From assembly GCA_012295275.1 (NCBI GenBank), contig CM022679.1, positions 27,968,164 to 27,998,163 on the forward strand: a stretch of 30,000 bases of DNA. The letters are read 5' to 3'. Below, one piece after another: positions 1 through 8,936 of the stretch (position 1 is the first letter of the stretch; each line of letters begins with the position of its first letter). The DNA is from Chrysomallon squamiferum. Taxonomy: Eukaryota; Mollusca; Gastropoda; Neomphalida; Peltospiridae. A program made the translations under genes and the position numbers. The notes beneath the pieces are model-generated. The model saw only the letters and a program-made list of their open reading frames with translations. It ran no database searches and had not been told where the DNA came from.

Positions 1-26
1 TGTATGTGTGTGTGTGTGTGTGTGTA
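1..26. repeat. (TG)n microsatellite, cut by window edge
   Basis: Alternating TG with one early TATG interruption. The left end lies outside the window, so the full length is unknown. The next 220 bases hold no feature I can name. Confidence 0.9.
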
Positions 27-249
27 TTCATAAACAATTCTAGTTTATTTATTTACATGCGCTAAAACGTTCCTCGTAGCAGTTAAATAATTTCAGTTTA
101 TTTATTTATATTCACTGTCGATTTGAGGACAGTCGATTAACTAACAGGACGAAACAGATGTTTGTAATTTTGTTTTTCTGAAAGCTCAGTTCAAAATTCC
201 TTACATAACTCCTGTTTTACATAATTACTATTGTTAAAATCATTATAAA

Positions 250-490
250 TAGTAGTTGAGTTAGTTGTAGGATGTAGTTTTAGTAGTAGTGTTTGTAATA
301 CAGAAGTGGTAGTAGAAGTAGCAGCGGGGTAGTAGTTGTTGTTTTTGTTGTTGCTGTTGTTGTGGTAATACCAGAAGTAGCAGAGTACAAATTGTACTAG
401 TTGTAGTAGTGGTAGAATAGCAAAACTGGTATTATTAGTACTAGCAGCAGAAGTAGTAGCAGCAGTAGTTGTAGTAGTAGAGATAGCAAT
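250..490. repeat. Degenerate GTA/GTT/GCA trinucleotide tract
   Basis: Long runs of TAGTAG, GTTGTT and GCAGCA triplets are broken by substitutions. This is the first of several trinucleotide tracts of this composition in the window. It reads GTA on this strand and CTA on the other. No sustained open frame is present. Confidence 0.85.
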
Positions 491-1095
<605 letters not shown>

Positions 1096-1224
1096 CTTTT
1101 TCTATGTGTTTCATTCATGAGTTTATGAAAATAATCTTTCTGAACCAATGTCGGTTAATACTGTATTCCGTACAACGTATCCAGTCAGAATTTAATCAAT
1201 GTATTTGGAACGTTCAAGTGTATC

Positions 1225-1260
1225 TCTGTCTGTCTGTCTGTCTGTCTGTGTGTGTGTGTA
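1225..1260. repeat. (TGTC)n then (TG)n short compound repeat
   Basis: About six TGTC units pass directly into six TG units. The 70-residue open frame that crosses it is low complexity and is not treated as a gene. Confidence 0.9.
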
Positions 1261-1328
1261 TAGAAAAACATGGATGTGATTTATTTCTATTATTTTTTTT
1301 ATTTTGTTTTAGCTGATTTTTTAAAGAG

Positions 1329-1360
1329 GAAAAAGTGGCAGGCTCCTCTTGCCATTTTTC
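1329..1360. other. Imperfect inverted repeat (hairpin) before poly-T
   Basis: GAAAAAGTGGCA (1329-1340) pairs with TGCCATTTTTC (1350-1360) with a single bulged G at 1335 and a 9-nt loop. A second possible pairing, GAGGA (1326-1330) with TCCTC (1344-1348), competes with it. The arms lie six bases before a long T run. It could be a chance structure in AT-rich DNA. Confidence 0.5.
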
Positions 1361-1363
1361 TTT

Positions 1364-1365
<2 letters not shown>

Positions 1366-1399
<34 letters not shown>
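1366..1399. repeat. Poly-T tract, 34 nt
   Basis: Pure T run, preceded by an interrupted T stretch from 1355. Read on the minus strand it is a poly-A that follows the open segment at 1412-1705, so it could be the tail of a decayed retrocopy. I see no target-site duplication that proves this. Confidence 0.9.
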
Positions 1400-1400
<1 letters not shown>

Positions 1401-1488
1401 GCACCTGATACTCATGCCAATGTACATATTCTAATTAAAAAAATGTAAGAAGAAACAAAACAAAAAAAGAAATACAAACGGAAGTTAC

Positions 1489-1658
1489 CTGTTCTCTTTA
1501 CCTTCGCATCGTTTAGGAAATGCGTGCGGAATGTTTGAGAAACTTCCTCACTGTTATCACATTTGGTTTGGATTTTGTTTTTGGCACAATCTGCGTGATT
1601 GTGCTGACGGCAAAGTGAAAGAATTATTGTGTAATACCCACCAATAACAGCCGAAAAT
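1489..1658 (-). other. Candidate internal exon, weak
   Basis: A 97-codon open frame (1412-1705, minus) is not low complexity in its middle. Reading minus, a good acceptor-like sequence (GGTCTTTCTGCAG) ends at 1659 and a donor-like GAACAG/GTAACTT sits with its GT at 1488-1487, enclosing 170 bases open in that frame. The encoded stretch has mixed composition with several Cys and charged residues, for example SQTFRTHFLNDAKVKRTG near its end. I recognise no domain. It could equally be chance or part of a retrocopy, given the adjacent minus-strand poly-A. Confidence 0.15.
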
Positions 1659-1708
1659 CTGCAGAAAGACCTTCTTAGACTTTTCATAAAAAAAAATAAT
1701 AACACGTG

Positions 1709-1752
1709 TGTCTATATATATATAATATAGCCATCTATCTATCTATATATAT
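1709..1752. repeat. (TA)n and (TCTA)n short tract
   Basis: TATATATATATAATATAG is followed by about four TCTA units and TATATATA. It lies shortly upstream of the 43-bp array. Confidence 0.8.
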
Positions 1753-1800
1753 AAACAGACAGAAAAAACAGAGATTGACAGAGAAAGCCAGTCTGTGTAT

Positions 1801-2951
1801 GTCTGTATTTGTTTCAGTGTGAGTTGTGTGTGTTTGTGTGTATGTCTGTATTTGTTTCAGTATGAGTTGTGTGTGTTTTTGTGTACGTCTGTATTTGTTT
1901 CAGTATGAGTTGTGTGTGTTTGTGTGTGTGAATGTATGTTTCAGTATGAGTTGTGTGTGTTTGTGTGTACGTCTGTATTTGTTTCAGTATGAGTTATGTG
2001 TGTTTGTGTGTATGTCTGTATTTGTTTCAGTATGAGTTGCGTGTTTTTGTGTGTACGTCTGTATTTGTTTCAGTATGAGTTGTGTGTGTTTGTGTGTGTG
2101 AATGTATGTTTCAGTATGAGTTGTGTGTGTTTGTGTGTGTGAATGTATTTGTTTCAGTATGAGTTGTGTGTGTTTGTGTGTATGTCTGTATTTGTTTCAG
2201 TATGAGTTGTGTGTGTTTGTGTGTACGTCTGTATTTGTTTCAGTATGAGCTGTGTGTGTTTGTGTGTGTGAATGTATGTTTCAGTATGAGTTGTGTGTGT
2301 TTGTGTGTATGTCTGTATTTGTGTCAGTATGAGTTGTGTGTGTTTGTGTGTACGTCTGTATTTGTTTCAGTATGAGTTATGTGTGTTTGTGTGTATGTCT
2401 GTATTTGTTTCAGTATGAGTTGTGTGTGTTTGTGTGTGTGAATGTATGTTTCAGTATGAGTTGTGTGTGTTTGTGTGTACGTCTGTATTTGTTTCAGTAT
2501 GAGTTATGTGTGTTTGTGTGTATGTCTGTATTTGTTTCAGTATGAGTTGTGTGTTTTTGTGTGTATGTTTGTATTTGTTTCAGTATGAGTTGTGTGTGTT
2601 TGTGTGTGTGAATGTATGTTTCAGTATGAGTTGTGTGTGTTTTTGTGTGTGTCTGTATTTGTTTCAGTATGAGTTGTGTGTGTTTGTGTGTGTGTCTGTA
2701 TTTGTTTCAGTATGAGTTGTGTGTGTTTGTGTGTACGTCTGTATTTGTTTCAGTATGAGCTGTGTGTGTTTGTGTGTATGTCTGTATTTGTGTCAGTATG
2801 AGTTGTGTGTGTTTGTGTGTACGTCTGTATCTGTTTCAGTATGAGTTATGTGTGTTTGTGTGTATGTCTGTATTTGTTTCAGTATGAGTTGTGTGTGTTT
2901 GTGTGTATGTTTGTATGTTTCAGTATGAGTTGTGTGTGTTTGTGTGTGTGA
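1801..2951. repeat. 43-bp minisatellite with 170-bp higher-order repeat
   Basis: About 27 monomers, each containing TTTCAGTATGAGTTGTGTG. Spacing between successive CAG(TATGAG) cores runs 43, 43, 41 and then repeats 43, 43, 43, 41, giving a 170-bp higher-order unit from about 1858 to 2751. The 41-bp monomers carry GTGAATGTATGTTTCAG in place of GTCTGTATTTGTTTCAG. Diagnostic variants (GAGCTG at 2247, GTGTCAG at 2321) recur 510 and 469 bases later, showing block duplication followed by loss of one 41-bp monomer. Four recurring 69-codon open frames here are by-products of the repeat. Confidence 0.96.
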
Positions 2952-3811
2952 ACAGTGTTGACACAGGGTAAGACATGAAATTTTATTTTGTGTACTTCTG
3001 AATAATGACTTGTCACGCCTCGAGGTTTCAATCATACTGTCACACTTTTAAAATGTAATCAGCCACAACGAAAATATCAACGTACTTTGTGTCATTGGTT
3101 GTTAAAAAGTGGAAACTAATACTAAGATGGCTATATTTATAGTCATGAGGGGAAAGCTAGTTTCATTTATCTACTAAAATTAACCAGGTATCGTTTTGTA
3201 CGAACTTTGTCACAGGCATCGGCAGTCCTTACTTCACAAATCACGTTTATGACTGGAGTGGGGAAATAACTTAATGAAACGCCGACGAGATTCGATCCGC
3301 CTATCGTCTGCTTGCGAGACAAACGTGTGTTCCACGTGCTGTGACTGACTGAACCGCAGTAAACAACTGTTCAAACACAGCCGCGCTGAGCTGTAGTTTA
3401 CTGGCTCCAGGCAAATCTCTGTGATTACACTTAGACAAAACACAGGATAACAAAATCAGTAAATCTTGACCATTGGCTCTCTCTCTCATTCACGTCGAAG
3501 GTTTCTTTGTTTCAAGCTGCCAGCATGTTTCAAAAATCTATCAGTATTCAACAAGAGATCGTCAAAACAAACGTAATTTGAAAACGTACGAGAAGAAGTA
3601 GTCAGTGTTTGTCGTTAAAACTGCTCTTCTTCGTATTAGGAAGCAGCTGTTTTTGAAATGTATGAAAGTTTCCAATCTGGATTGTCAGTTTAAACGTACG
3701 AATTAGAAAAAAGTCGGTCTACCTCCTCGAGCGAAATAATTTATTTAATGTTTTTAACTAGATACAGCTTAATCTGCTTGTAACATCGTCATGCAGAAAC
3801 ATATGTTTATA
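2952..3811. other. Mostly unique spacer holding one SINE-like piece
   Basis: Single-copy looking DNA with scattered CpGs. Apart from the tRNA-like segment at 3286-3365 I see no gene. The two overlapping minus-strand open frames at 3234-3489 run through that segment and are not convincing. Confidence 0.6.
3286..3365 (-). mobile_element. tRNA-derived SINE-like fragment
   Basis: Read on the minus strand, a D-arm-like block CGGTTCAGTCA (3356 down to 3346; 9 of 11 to the Pol III A-box TRGYNNARNNG) is followed 48 bases later by GATCGAATC (3297-3289), an exact match to the B-box GWTCRANNC. Between them GTCT-CGCAAGC-AGAC can form a four-pair anticodon-like arm with a seven-base loop. T-stem and acceptor pairing do not hold, so this is not a working tRNA gene. 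The sequence after the B-box (TCTCGTC) is shared with the piece at 4123. A decayed tRNA-derived SINE is the best reading. Confidence 0.5.
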
Positions 3812-3845
3812 GACACACACATACATACACACACATACTATACAC

Positions 3846-3876
<31 letters not shown>

Positions 3877-4081
3877 TACATACATACATACATATACACA
3901 CACACACATACACACACACACACATACTATACACACACACATATATACATACATACATACATACACACACACATACATACATACATTTTATACACACACA
4001 CATATATACATACATACATTCATACACACACACACACATACATACATATATATACATGCATACATACATACATACATGTAT
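3811..4081. repeat. (CA)n/(CATA)n compound microsatellite
   Basis: About 270 bases of interspersed CACACA, CATACATA and short TATATA. Open frames on both strands here (poly-HTYI-like and poly-CVYM-like) arise from the period. It abuts a SINE-like B-box segment on its right. Confidence 0.95.
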
Positions 4082-4160
4082 ACTTCGTCCTCTTTCGGAG
4101 TGCGGACTAATGAGTGTCATTCGTTCGAGTCTCGTCAGTGACATCTGATGGGATTTGTGA
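4082..4160 (+). mobile_element. 3' part of a tRNA-derived SINE-like element
   Basis: GTTCGAGTC (4123-4131) matches the Pol III B-box GWTCRANNC at all nine positions and is followed by TCGTC, as in the copy at 3286-3365. Upstream, GTCC and GGAC (about 4087-4106) could remain from an anticodon-like arm. The place where an A-box should lie is occupied by the CATA microsatellite, so the 5' half appears lost or overwritten. Confidence 0.45.
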
Positions 4161-4273
4161 GGTTGTGACTGATTTTGTCCTCCTGCGCCAGGGCGTTCAG
4201 TAATATTGTCTGTGTGCAGAACCTATTCAGACGTACATAAGACAGAATATTCAGTTCCTAAAGTGCCTACCTG

Positions 4274-4302
4274 CATACACACACATACGTACATACATAC
4301 AT
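4274..4302. repeat. Short (ACAC)/(ACAT)n tract
   Basis: CATACACACACATACGTACATACATACATG. A small satellite of the same class as 3811-4081. Confidence 0.8.
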
Positions 4303-5026
4303 GGACAAATACAAATATTTAGACAGACATATGTACAAAGAGGCAGTCATTCAGAGAGACAAACTGACAGACGGACTGAAAAACAGGAATACAGATGCGT
4401 TTACGATAATCTAAACAGTTTGATTGATATTCATTTGGTACTGGCCACAGTAAAATACTGATGTATGAAATAATTGACTCTCAGTCACACAGATTTGAAC
4501 CTTTGAACCTCTGTGCAGGAGTTCAGTGCAGTTTCTCATTACGAGCAGTCGACTGCCTTCATCCTGTCAGCACGTGCGCACCGTGATTTTACGTCAGCAG
4601 CAACCACGTGGTGTTTTCTCTGTCACATGATATAAGCGAGCGCTGAGTTGACTTATTAACGTCTGCTGTTTTCTTACTTTGTCGTATTAAACGCGATAGA
4701 TAACACTCGTGTAAGAGTTACGTCAAGTGTGGAGCTGAAAACACGTTTCTTTGATGATGAATGTTATCATGGCGAGCATGCGCTTAGCTGGGGAAGAGGC
4801 GGAAAACACATAAAGGAATACGAAGCATTTTTATGAGTAATTTTAATAACGTGTGATGAATATATTTACTTACAAAGGCTAAAGATTTATAGTTCGTGAT
4901 TAGGAAAGGGGAGGATGCTATTTAAGCTGCATTCACACCAAACAATTTCTCAAATTCACTTTGTATTGGGTCATCGTGATTTTGTTAGATAGAACACTTT
5001 TTATGTGAAAATAATTATAAAACGTC
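4303..5026. other. Unique spacer with regulatory-like cluster
   Basis: Single-copy looking DNA. The stretch 4560-4740 is visibly richer in CpG and transcription-factor-like motifs than its surroundings and is listed separately. No coding signal is seen. Confidence 0.6.
4571..4665 (+). promoter_or_regulatory. Candidate regulatory cluster: E-boxes, CRE-like site, TATA-like
   Basis: Two CACGTG E-boxes (4571-4576 and 4605-4610), a TTACGTCA CRE/ATF-like site between them (4589-4596), CACATG (4624-4629) and a TATAAG (4631-4636) fall within 70 bases, followed by CpG-containing sequence. The order upstream factors, TATA, GC-richer DNA is promoter-like. No open frame downstream supports a gene, so an enhancer or chance clustering remain possible. 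Confidence 0.25.
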
Positions 5027-5032
5027 AAAAAA

Positions 5033-5063
<31 letters not shown>

Positions 5064-5093
5064 AATAAAATAAAATAAATAAATAAATAAAAT
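5027..5093. repeat. (AAAT)n/(AAAAT)n tract
   Basis: About 67 bases of AAAT with three AAAAT units in the middle. Confidence 0.95.
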
Positions 5094-5158
5094 CATTTAT
5101 CAAAATTTAAAAAGGAAAACATAAAATACAAATCAAAAAATTAAAAATAAAAAGATTT

Positions 5159-5185
5159 TAATATATATATATATTTATATATTCA

Positions 5186-5249
<64 letters not shown>
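5159..5249. repeat. (AT)n followed by (CT)n
   Basis: A short AT run (5159-5181) precedes a pure CT run (5188-5242) that ends in TTCTCTC. The CT part belongs to the set of eight long GA/CT tracts. Confidence 0.95.
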
Positions 5250-5250
<1 letters not shown>

Positions 5251-5965
5251 GAATAATCTATTTCAAAAATCGTTTCTTTAATTCTTCGAATATCACTTTT
5301 ACACTGCACTATTACTATTAAAGGGTGAAACTGACAATACTATTTCCCAAAGTTTAAATCGAGGAATTTAGAAACTGTATTGTTTATACTGTACATCCGT
5401 GTCTTGTATTTTTGTGTCTGTTTTGTTATGAAAACAAGCAGCAAGTCTCTAATTTAAAGCCGCCACAGACTTTGGTTGTTTTAATTATTCGGTTAGTCCG
5501 CCTTACTGCGTCAGTTGGTGTAACCACATACACGGATTACTTCAAAATGACAACCTGTCAGTTTTACGTCAGAGCTGTAACCCAGCTTGTATTTCGTACT
5601 GAATATTTTATTATGAAAACAAGAGTAAGTCGTATTTATGCATACCTCCACACCACGTGACAAAATGTTTAATTTTCTCCGCGCTGTCAAATGTTTTGTT
5701 TTTCTGTGATTTGGTGCGGCAGGTGCGTCAGTGCGTTTTACTGGAGAGCTGAGCGTGACGTGTTTGCGTGATTAGCACGTGTTAAATAACAATTATATTC
5801 ATCAGCAGGCTTATTTTCATTGGCGCGAACGCGTCAGTAGTTATGAATATCGTGATCGGCTGTTAATGAAAGAAAAACGAAAAGAGATTGGCCTTATCTG
5901 CGTTCATTTATCACATGAATTTTTCAATGTGTACATTCTGACTTTTATCCGTATATGTGTGTGTT
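5250..5965. other. Unique spacer with a dispersed direct repeat
   Basis: CTTGTATTT...TTATGAAAACAAG occurs at about 5403-5438 and again at 5586-5623, about 185 bases apart. An 82-codon plus-strand frame (5412-5660) spans both. A GTAAGT donor-like hexamer follows the second copy (5625-5630), but I see no convincing exon. CACGTG occurs at 5654 and 5776. Confidence 0.5.
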
Positions 5966-6043
5966 TAGCTATACAGACACATATTAATACTGTGTTTGTA
6001 GATATGAAAACACACACAGTATTAATACATGTCTGTATAGCTA
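5966..6043. other. Near-perfect 33-bp inverted repeat (hairpin)
   Basis: Left arm 5966-5998 (begins TAGCTATACAGAC) and right arm 6011-6043 (ends GTCTGTATAGCTA) are complementary at 30 of 33 positions around a 12-nt loop. An RNA from either strand would fold into a 78-nt stem-loop of pre-miRNA size. On the plus strand G-U pairs could extend the base into the flanking TGTGTG. It could also be a small MITE or a foldback from the TATG-rich neighbourhood. No target-site duplication is evident. Confidence 0.75.
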
Positions 6044-6216
6044 TGTGTGTGTTATCACGTATATGTGTATGTATGCATCAGTGTACTATGTAAGTATATT
6101 TCTATGTAAGAATCTTCGTTTTTATGTGTATATGTGTGTTCGTCTTTGTGTATGTGTATATGTACGAATGCATATACACATACAGACATATATCATGTAT
6201 ATATATATATTTGTGC
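6044..6216. repeat. TATG/TG-rich low-complexity tract
   Basis: Impure TATGTGTATG and a final (TA)n with interruptions. Several overlapping 68-104-codon open frames are products of the low complexity. Confidence 0.7.
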
Positions 6217-6350
6217 AGGTTTGTATCTCACTGTATGTTTGGATCAAATACTGATGCTGGACAAAATCGCAGAAGATACGTAAATACTCGTCAGATCTGT
6301 TTTCTACTGGCAGAGGATTTTCTAACACGATCTTCAGTATTTAAAATATT

Positions 6351-6440
6351 GATACTGTTGTCGTTAATGATGATGGTGCTGTTGTTGATGATGATGCTAA
6401 TGTTGTCGTTGTGATTGCTGTCGGTATTGATATTCGTGTC
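6351..6440. repeat. Degenerate GTT/GAT trinucleotide tract
   Basis: GATGATGGTGCTGTTGTTG and related triplets with substitutions over about 90 bases. Confidence 0.75.
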
Positions 6441-6566
6441 TGATATTACGAGAATTCGTGAAATTCACTGAAAAGAAATGTTTAATATTTGAAAAGGCTA
6501 TACTAATCGATACTAACGTTAAATGTCGGTTTAATGTTTGGTTGTTTGGCTGGTTTGCACGAGGTT

Positions 6567-6593
6567 CTTTCTCTCTTTCTTTTTTTTTTTTTC
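6567..6593. repeat. T-rich homopolymer tract
   Basis: CTTTCTCTCTTTC runs into a 13-nt T run. Confidence 0.85.
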
Positions 6594-6717
6594 TATCTAC
6601 GTCATCAGTTACAAGACAAAAGTGCAAATCATGCGTTAACGCTGTCTAGTACGTTTGTTTTAGACCCGCACTTGAGAACAAATAAATCAATGAAAACATT
6701 CTATATACATGTATACA

Positions 6718-6770
6718 TTACTACTACCACTATTACCACTACAGCTGCTGCTACTACAACAGCTACCTCT
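6718..6770. repeat. Degenerate CTA/CTG trinucleotide tract
   Basis: ACTACTACCACTATTACC and similar triplets. Followed from 6780 to about 6870 by TATG-rich low-complexity sequence. Confidence 0.75.
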
Positions 6771-7169
6771 ATAAGTATTATGTGTGTATGTATGTATGTT
6801 TCTCTGCGTGTATGATGTATATTTCTGTGTATATGTGTATCTTGCTCTCTGTACATGTATGTAGACCTGTATACGTGTAGTATTTGTATGTATATAATTA
6901 CGTGTGTAAATTCTGCGTATTAAACTTCGTGTTTTCAGATGTACTCTCTGTCACTTACTCTAGTCTGCTACTTTCATACTGTCCAAGTTTTATGGCATTC
7001 CTCGCAGTTTTCTCTTTAACGGAATGTCAGTTCTTAGAAATCATTTATTAAAAATAAAATCCAAAACAAAGATAAAAAAACTAAAAAGAAAACCTTCCGT
7101 GATATTTACCTTCATATGTACAAAAATGTCATAAATGTTCTAAACTTGGAAAAACCACGTCGTAAAATG

Positions 7170-7201
<32 letters not shown>
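7170..7201 (+). repeat. Poly-A tract, about 32 nt
   Basis: Pure A run followed by an A/G-rich stretch and a short (AAT)n at 7224-7239. An AATAAA lies at 7053, too far upstream to act as its processing signal. It may be a retro-element tail, but no element body is recognisable before it. Confidence 0.9.
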
Positions 7202-7203
<2 letters not shown>

Positions 7204-7445
7204 AAAAAGGGAGAGAAAAAGATTAATAATAATAATAATTAAAACAGTCGAAAGGAAAGTTTGTATAATTTACAACACAATTAGAAACTACACGTGTTAT
7301 TTATAGTATTTAGAGAGCGAAAATATTTATTTTTTCTTCCAAAAATTACATTTTAGATATCGTATTTCTTTTACAAATTCCATATGTTCATATCAATGTT
7401 ATTTTGTTTTTTTTTTTGTTGGTTTTTTTTTTGAGAGGTTATTGT

Positions 7446-7559
<114 letters not shown>

Positions 7560-7774
7560 AAACTCAAAGGAAAAACAAGCTGTTAGCTGGTATTACATGC
7601 AGAGTTTCCAGCTATAAACACATAACAACTAATAAAAATAATTAAGTGTAATACAGAGAACGGCGCGTTTCAAATTACCGTGACGTCGTATTTCTGTCAG
7701 CGCCTGTAACAACAGGTCAGCCGGTGTGAGTCAGATACAGCATCCTGTTGTGTGAGAGACGAAAATAACAATCT

Positions 7775-8160
7775 ATCACCACTGCTACTTCCATCACTAC
7801 CACTACTACTACTTCTACAACAACTACTACTACTTGCTGCTGTTGCTACCTTCACAAAACTGTTTCCACTTCTATTATTACCACCATTAAAGTTGTTTCA
7901 CCACTACCACTGCTGCTACTACTGCTACTACCGCTACTAATACTATTACTTCTACTACCACTGCTACAACTCTGTTATCACTATTTCTTATACTGTCACC
8001 ACAGTTTGTGTTATTATCATAACTACAACGACAACTCCCTCTGACACTGATACTCCTACCACTACTATTACGTTTTTACTTATCCTAGTACAGCAAATAC
8101 AACTAAAGCTAGTACGTGAACCACTTCTACTATTACTGCATCTGCTTCTATCACTTTCAC
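7775..8160. repeat. Degenerate CTA/CTG/CTT/CCA trinucleotide tract
   Basis: Nearly 400 bases of triplets such as ACTACCACTACTACTACTTC. Variation is mostly substitution, so long stretches stay in one triplet phase. Spurious Leu-rich and Val-rich frames result. It runs into (TC)n at 8172. Confidence 0.85.
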
Positions 8161-8168
8161 TAATTCTG

Positions 8169-8171
<3 letters not shown>

Positions 8172-8238
<67 letters not shown>
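8172..8238. repeat. (TC)n microsatellite
   Basis: Pure TC run of about 67 bases that directly follows the CTA tract. Confidence 0.97.
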
Positions 8239-8245
<7 letters not shown>

Positions 8246-8694
8246 CACTACAAATCTATTGATGGTGCTGTAACTCTAGTAGACTCACTATACAATCCTT
8301 GTCCTGAATCCATCATTCATTAACAAAGGATTTATTGCTCTGTCAATAATAAAACACTAACTCCTACGAACGCGTTTTCATTCGGAAAGTCCCGAGCGCC
8401 AAATCGTTCGGCTTTTTTCGTGAAACACGGCGGAAAGTGTATCATGCGCAACTAATTAGAGGGTGTTTAATTCATTAACGTACTTTGTTTACCGCGTGCT
8501 CGTCACGTGACAGTACTCCCACTTCCAAACTGCGTACACCTGTTGCAGACAGTGTTTACGATGAAAAGTCAGCATGTATCAGGTAGCGTGTGTTACAGCT
8601 AATTAGAACACGTGACCCATTTTGTACGTGCATGCATTCTTCAGTGTTGGCGTGAAGGATGTATGTATTTGTGTAAATGTAATTTTTGGTACAG
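8239..8694. promoter_or_regulatory. CpG-bearing unique block with CLEAR-type E-box, possible enhancer
   Basis: Unique DNA between repeats with many CpGs (8368-8545). GTCACGTGAC (8502-8511) is a perfect 10-bp palindrome equal to the CLEAR/E-box consensus known for TFEB/USF-type bHLH-ZIP factors. A second CACGTGAC starts at 8609. Homeodomain-type TAATTAG sites occur near 8453 and 8602. No open frame of note is present. Regulatory function is inferred from motifs alone. Confidence 0.25.
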
Positions 8695-8768
8695 TGTGTG
8701 TGTGCGCGCGTGTGCGTGTCTGTCTGTGTGTATATGTGTTGCGTGTGTGTTTCTGTGTGTGTTTCAAG
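8695..8768. repeat. Impure (TG)n tract
   Basis: GTGTGTGTGCGCGCGTGTGCG followed by TGTCTG and TGTG runs. The CGCGCG interruption extends an alternating purine-pyrimidine stretch. Confidence 0.8.
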
Positions 8769-8848
8769 GTTTAAATTATATTATAGTATCTGATAAAAAA
8801 AATATATGACTGTTAACAGTAAATATTTCCAGTATTTGGATATTATCC

Positions 8849-8851
<3 letters not shown>

Positions 8852-8933
<82 letters not shown>
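8852..8933. repeat. (TC)n microsatellite
   Basis: Pure TC run of 82 bases, followed by two imperfect AGTCTCTATCTC echoes. Confidence 0.97.

Positions 8934-8936
<3 letters not shown>

Noticed and set aside
3286-3365. Functional tRNA gene
   Set aside because: T-stem and acceptor stem do not pair, and the A-to-B spacing of 48 is long; better read as SINE debris.
7053-7201. Retrogene with poly-A tail
   Set aside because: AATAAA is over 100 bases from the poly-A and no element or coding body precedes it.
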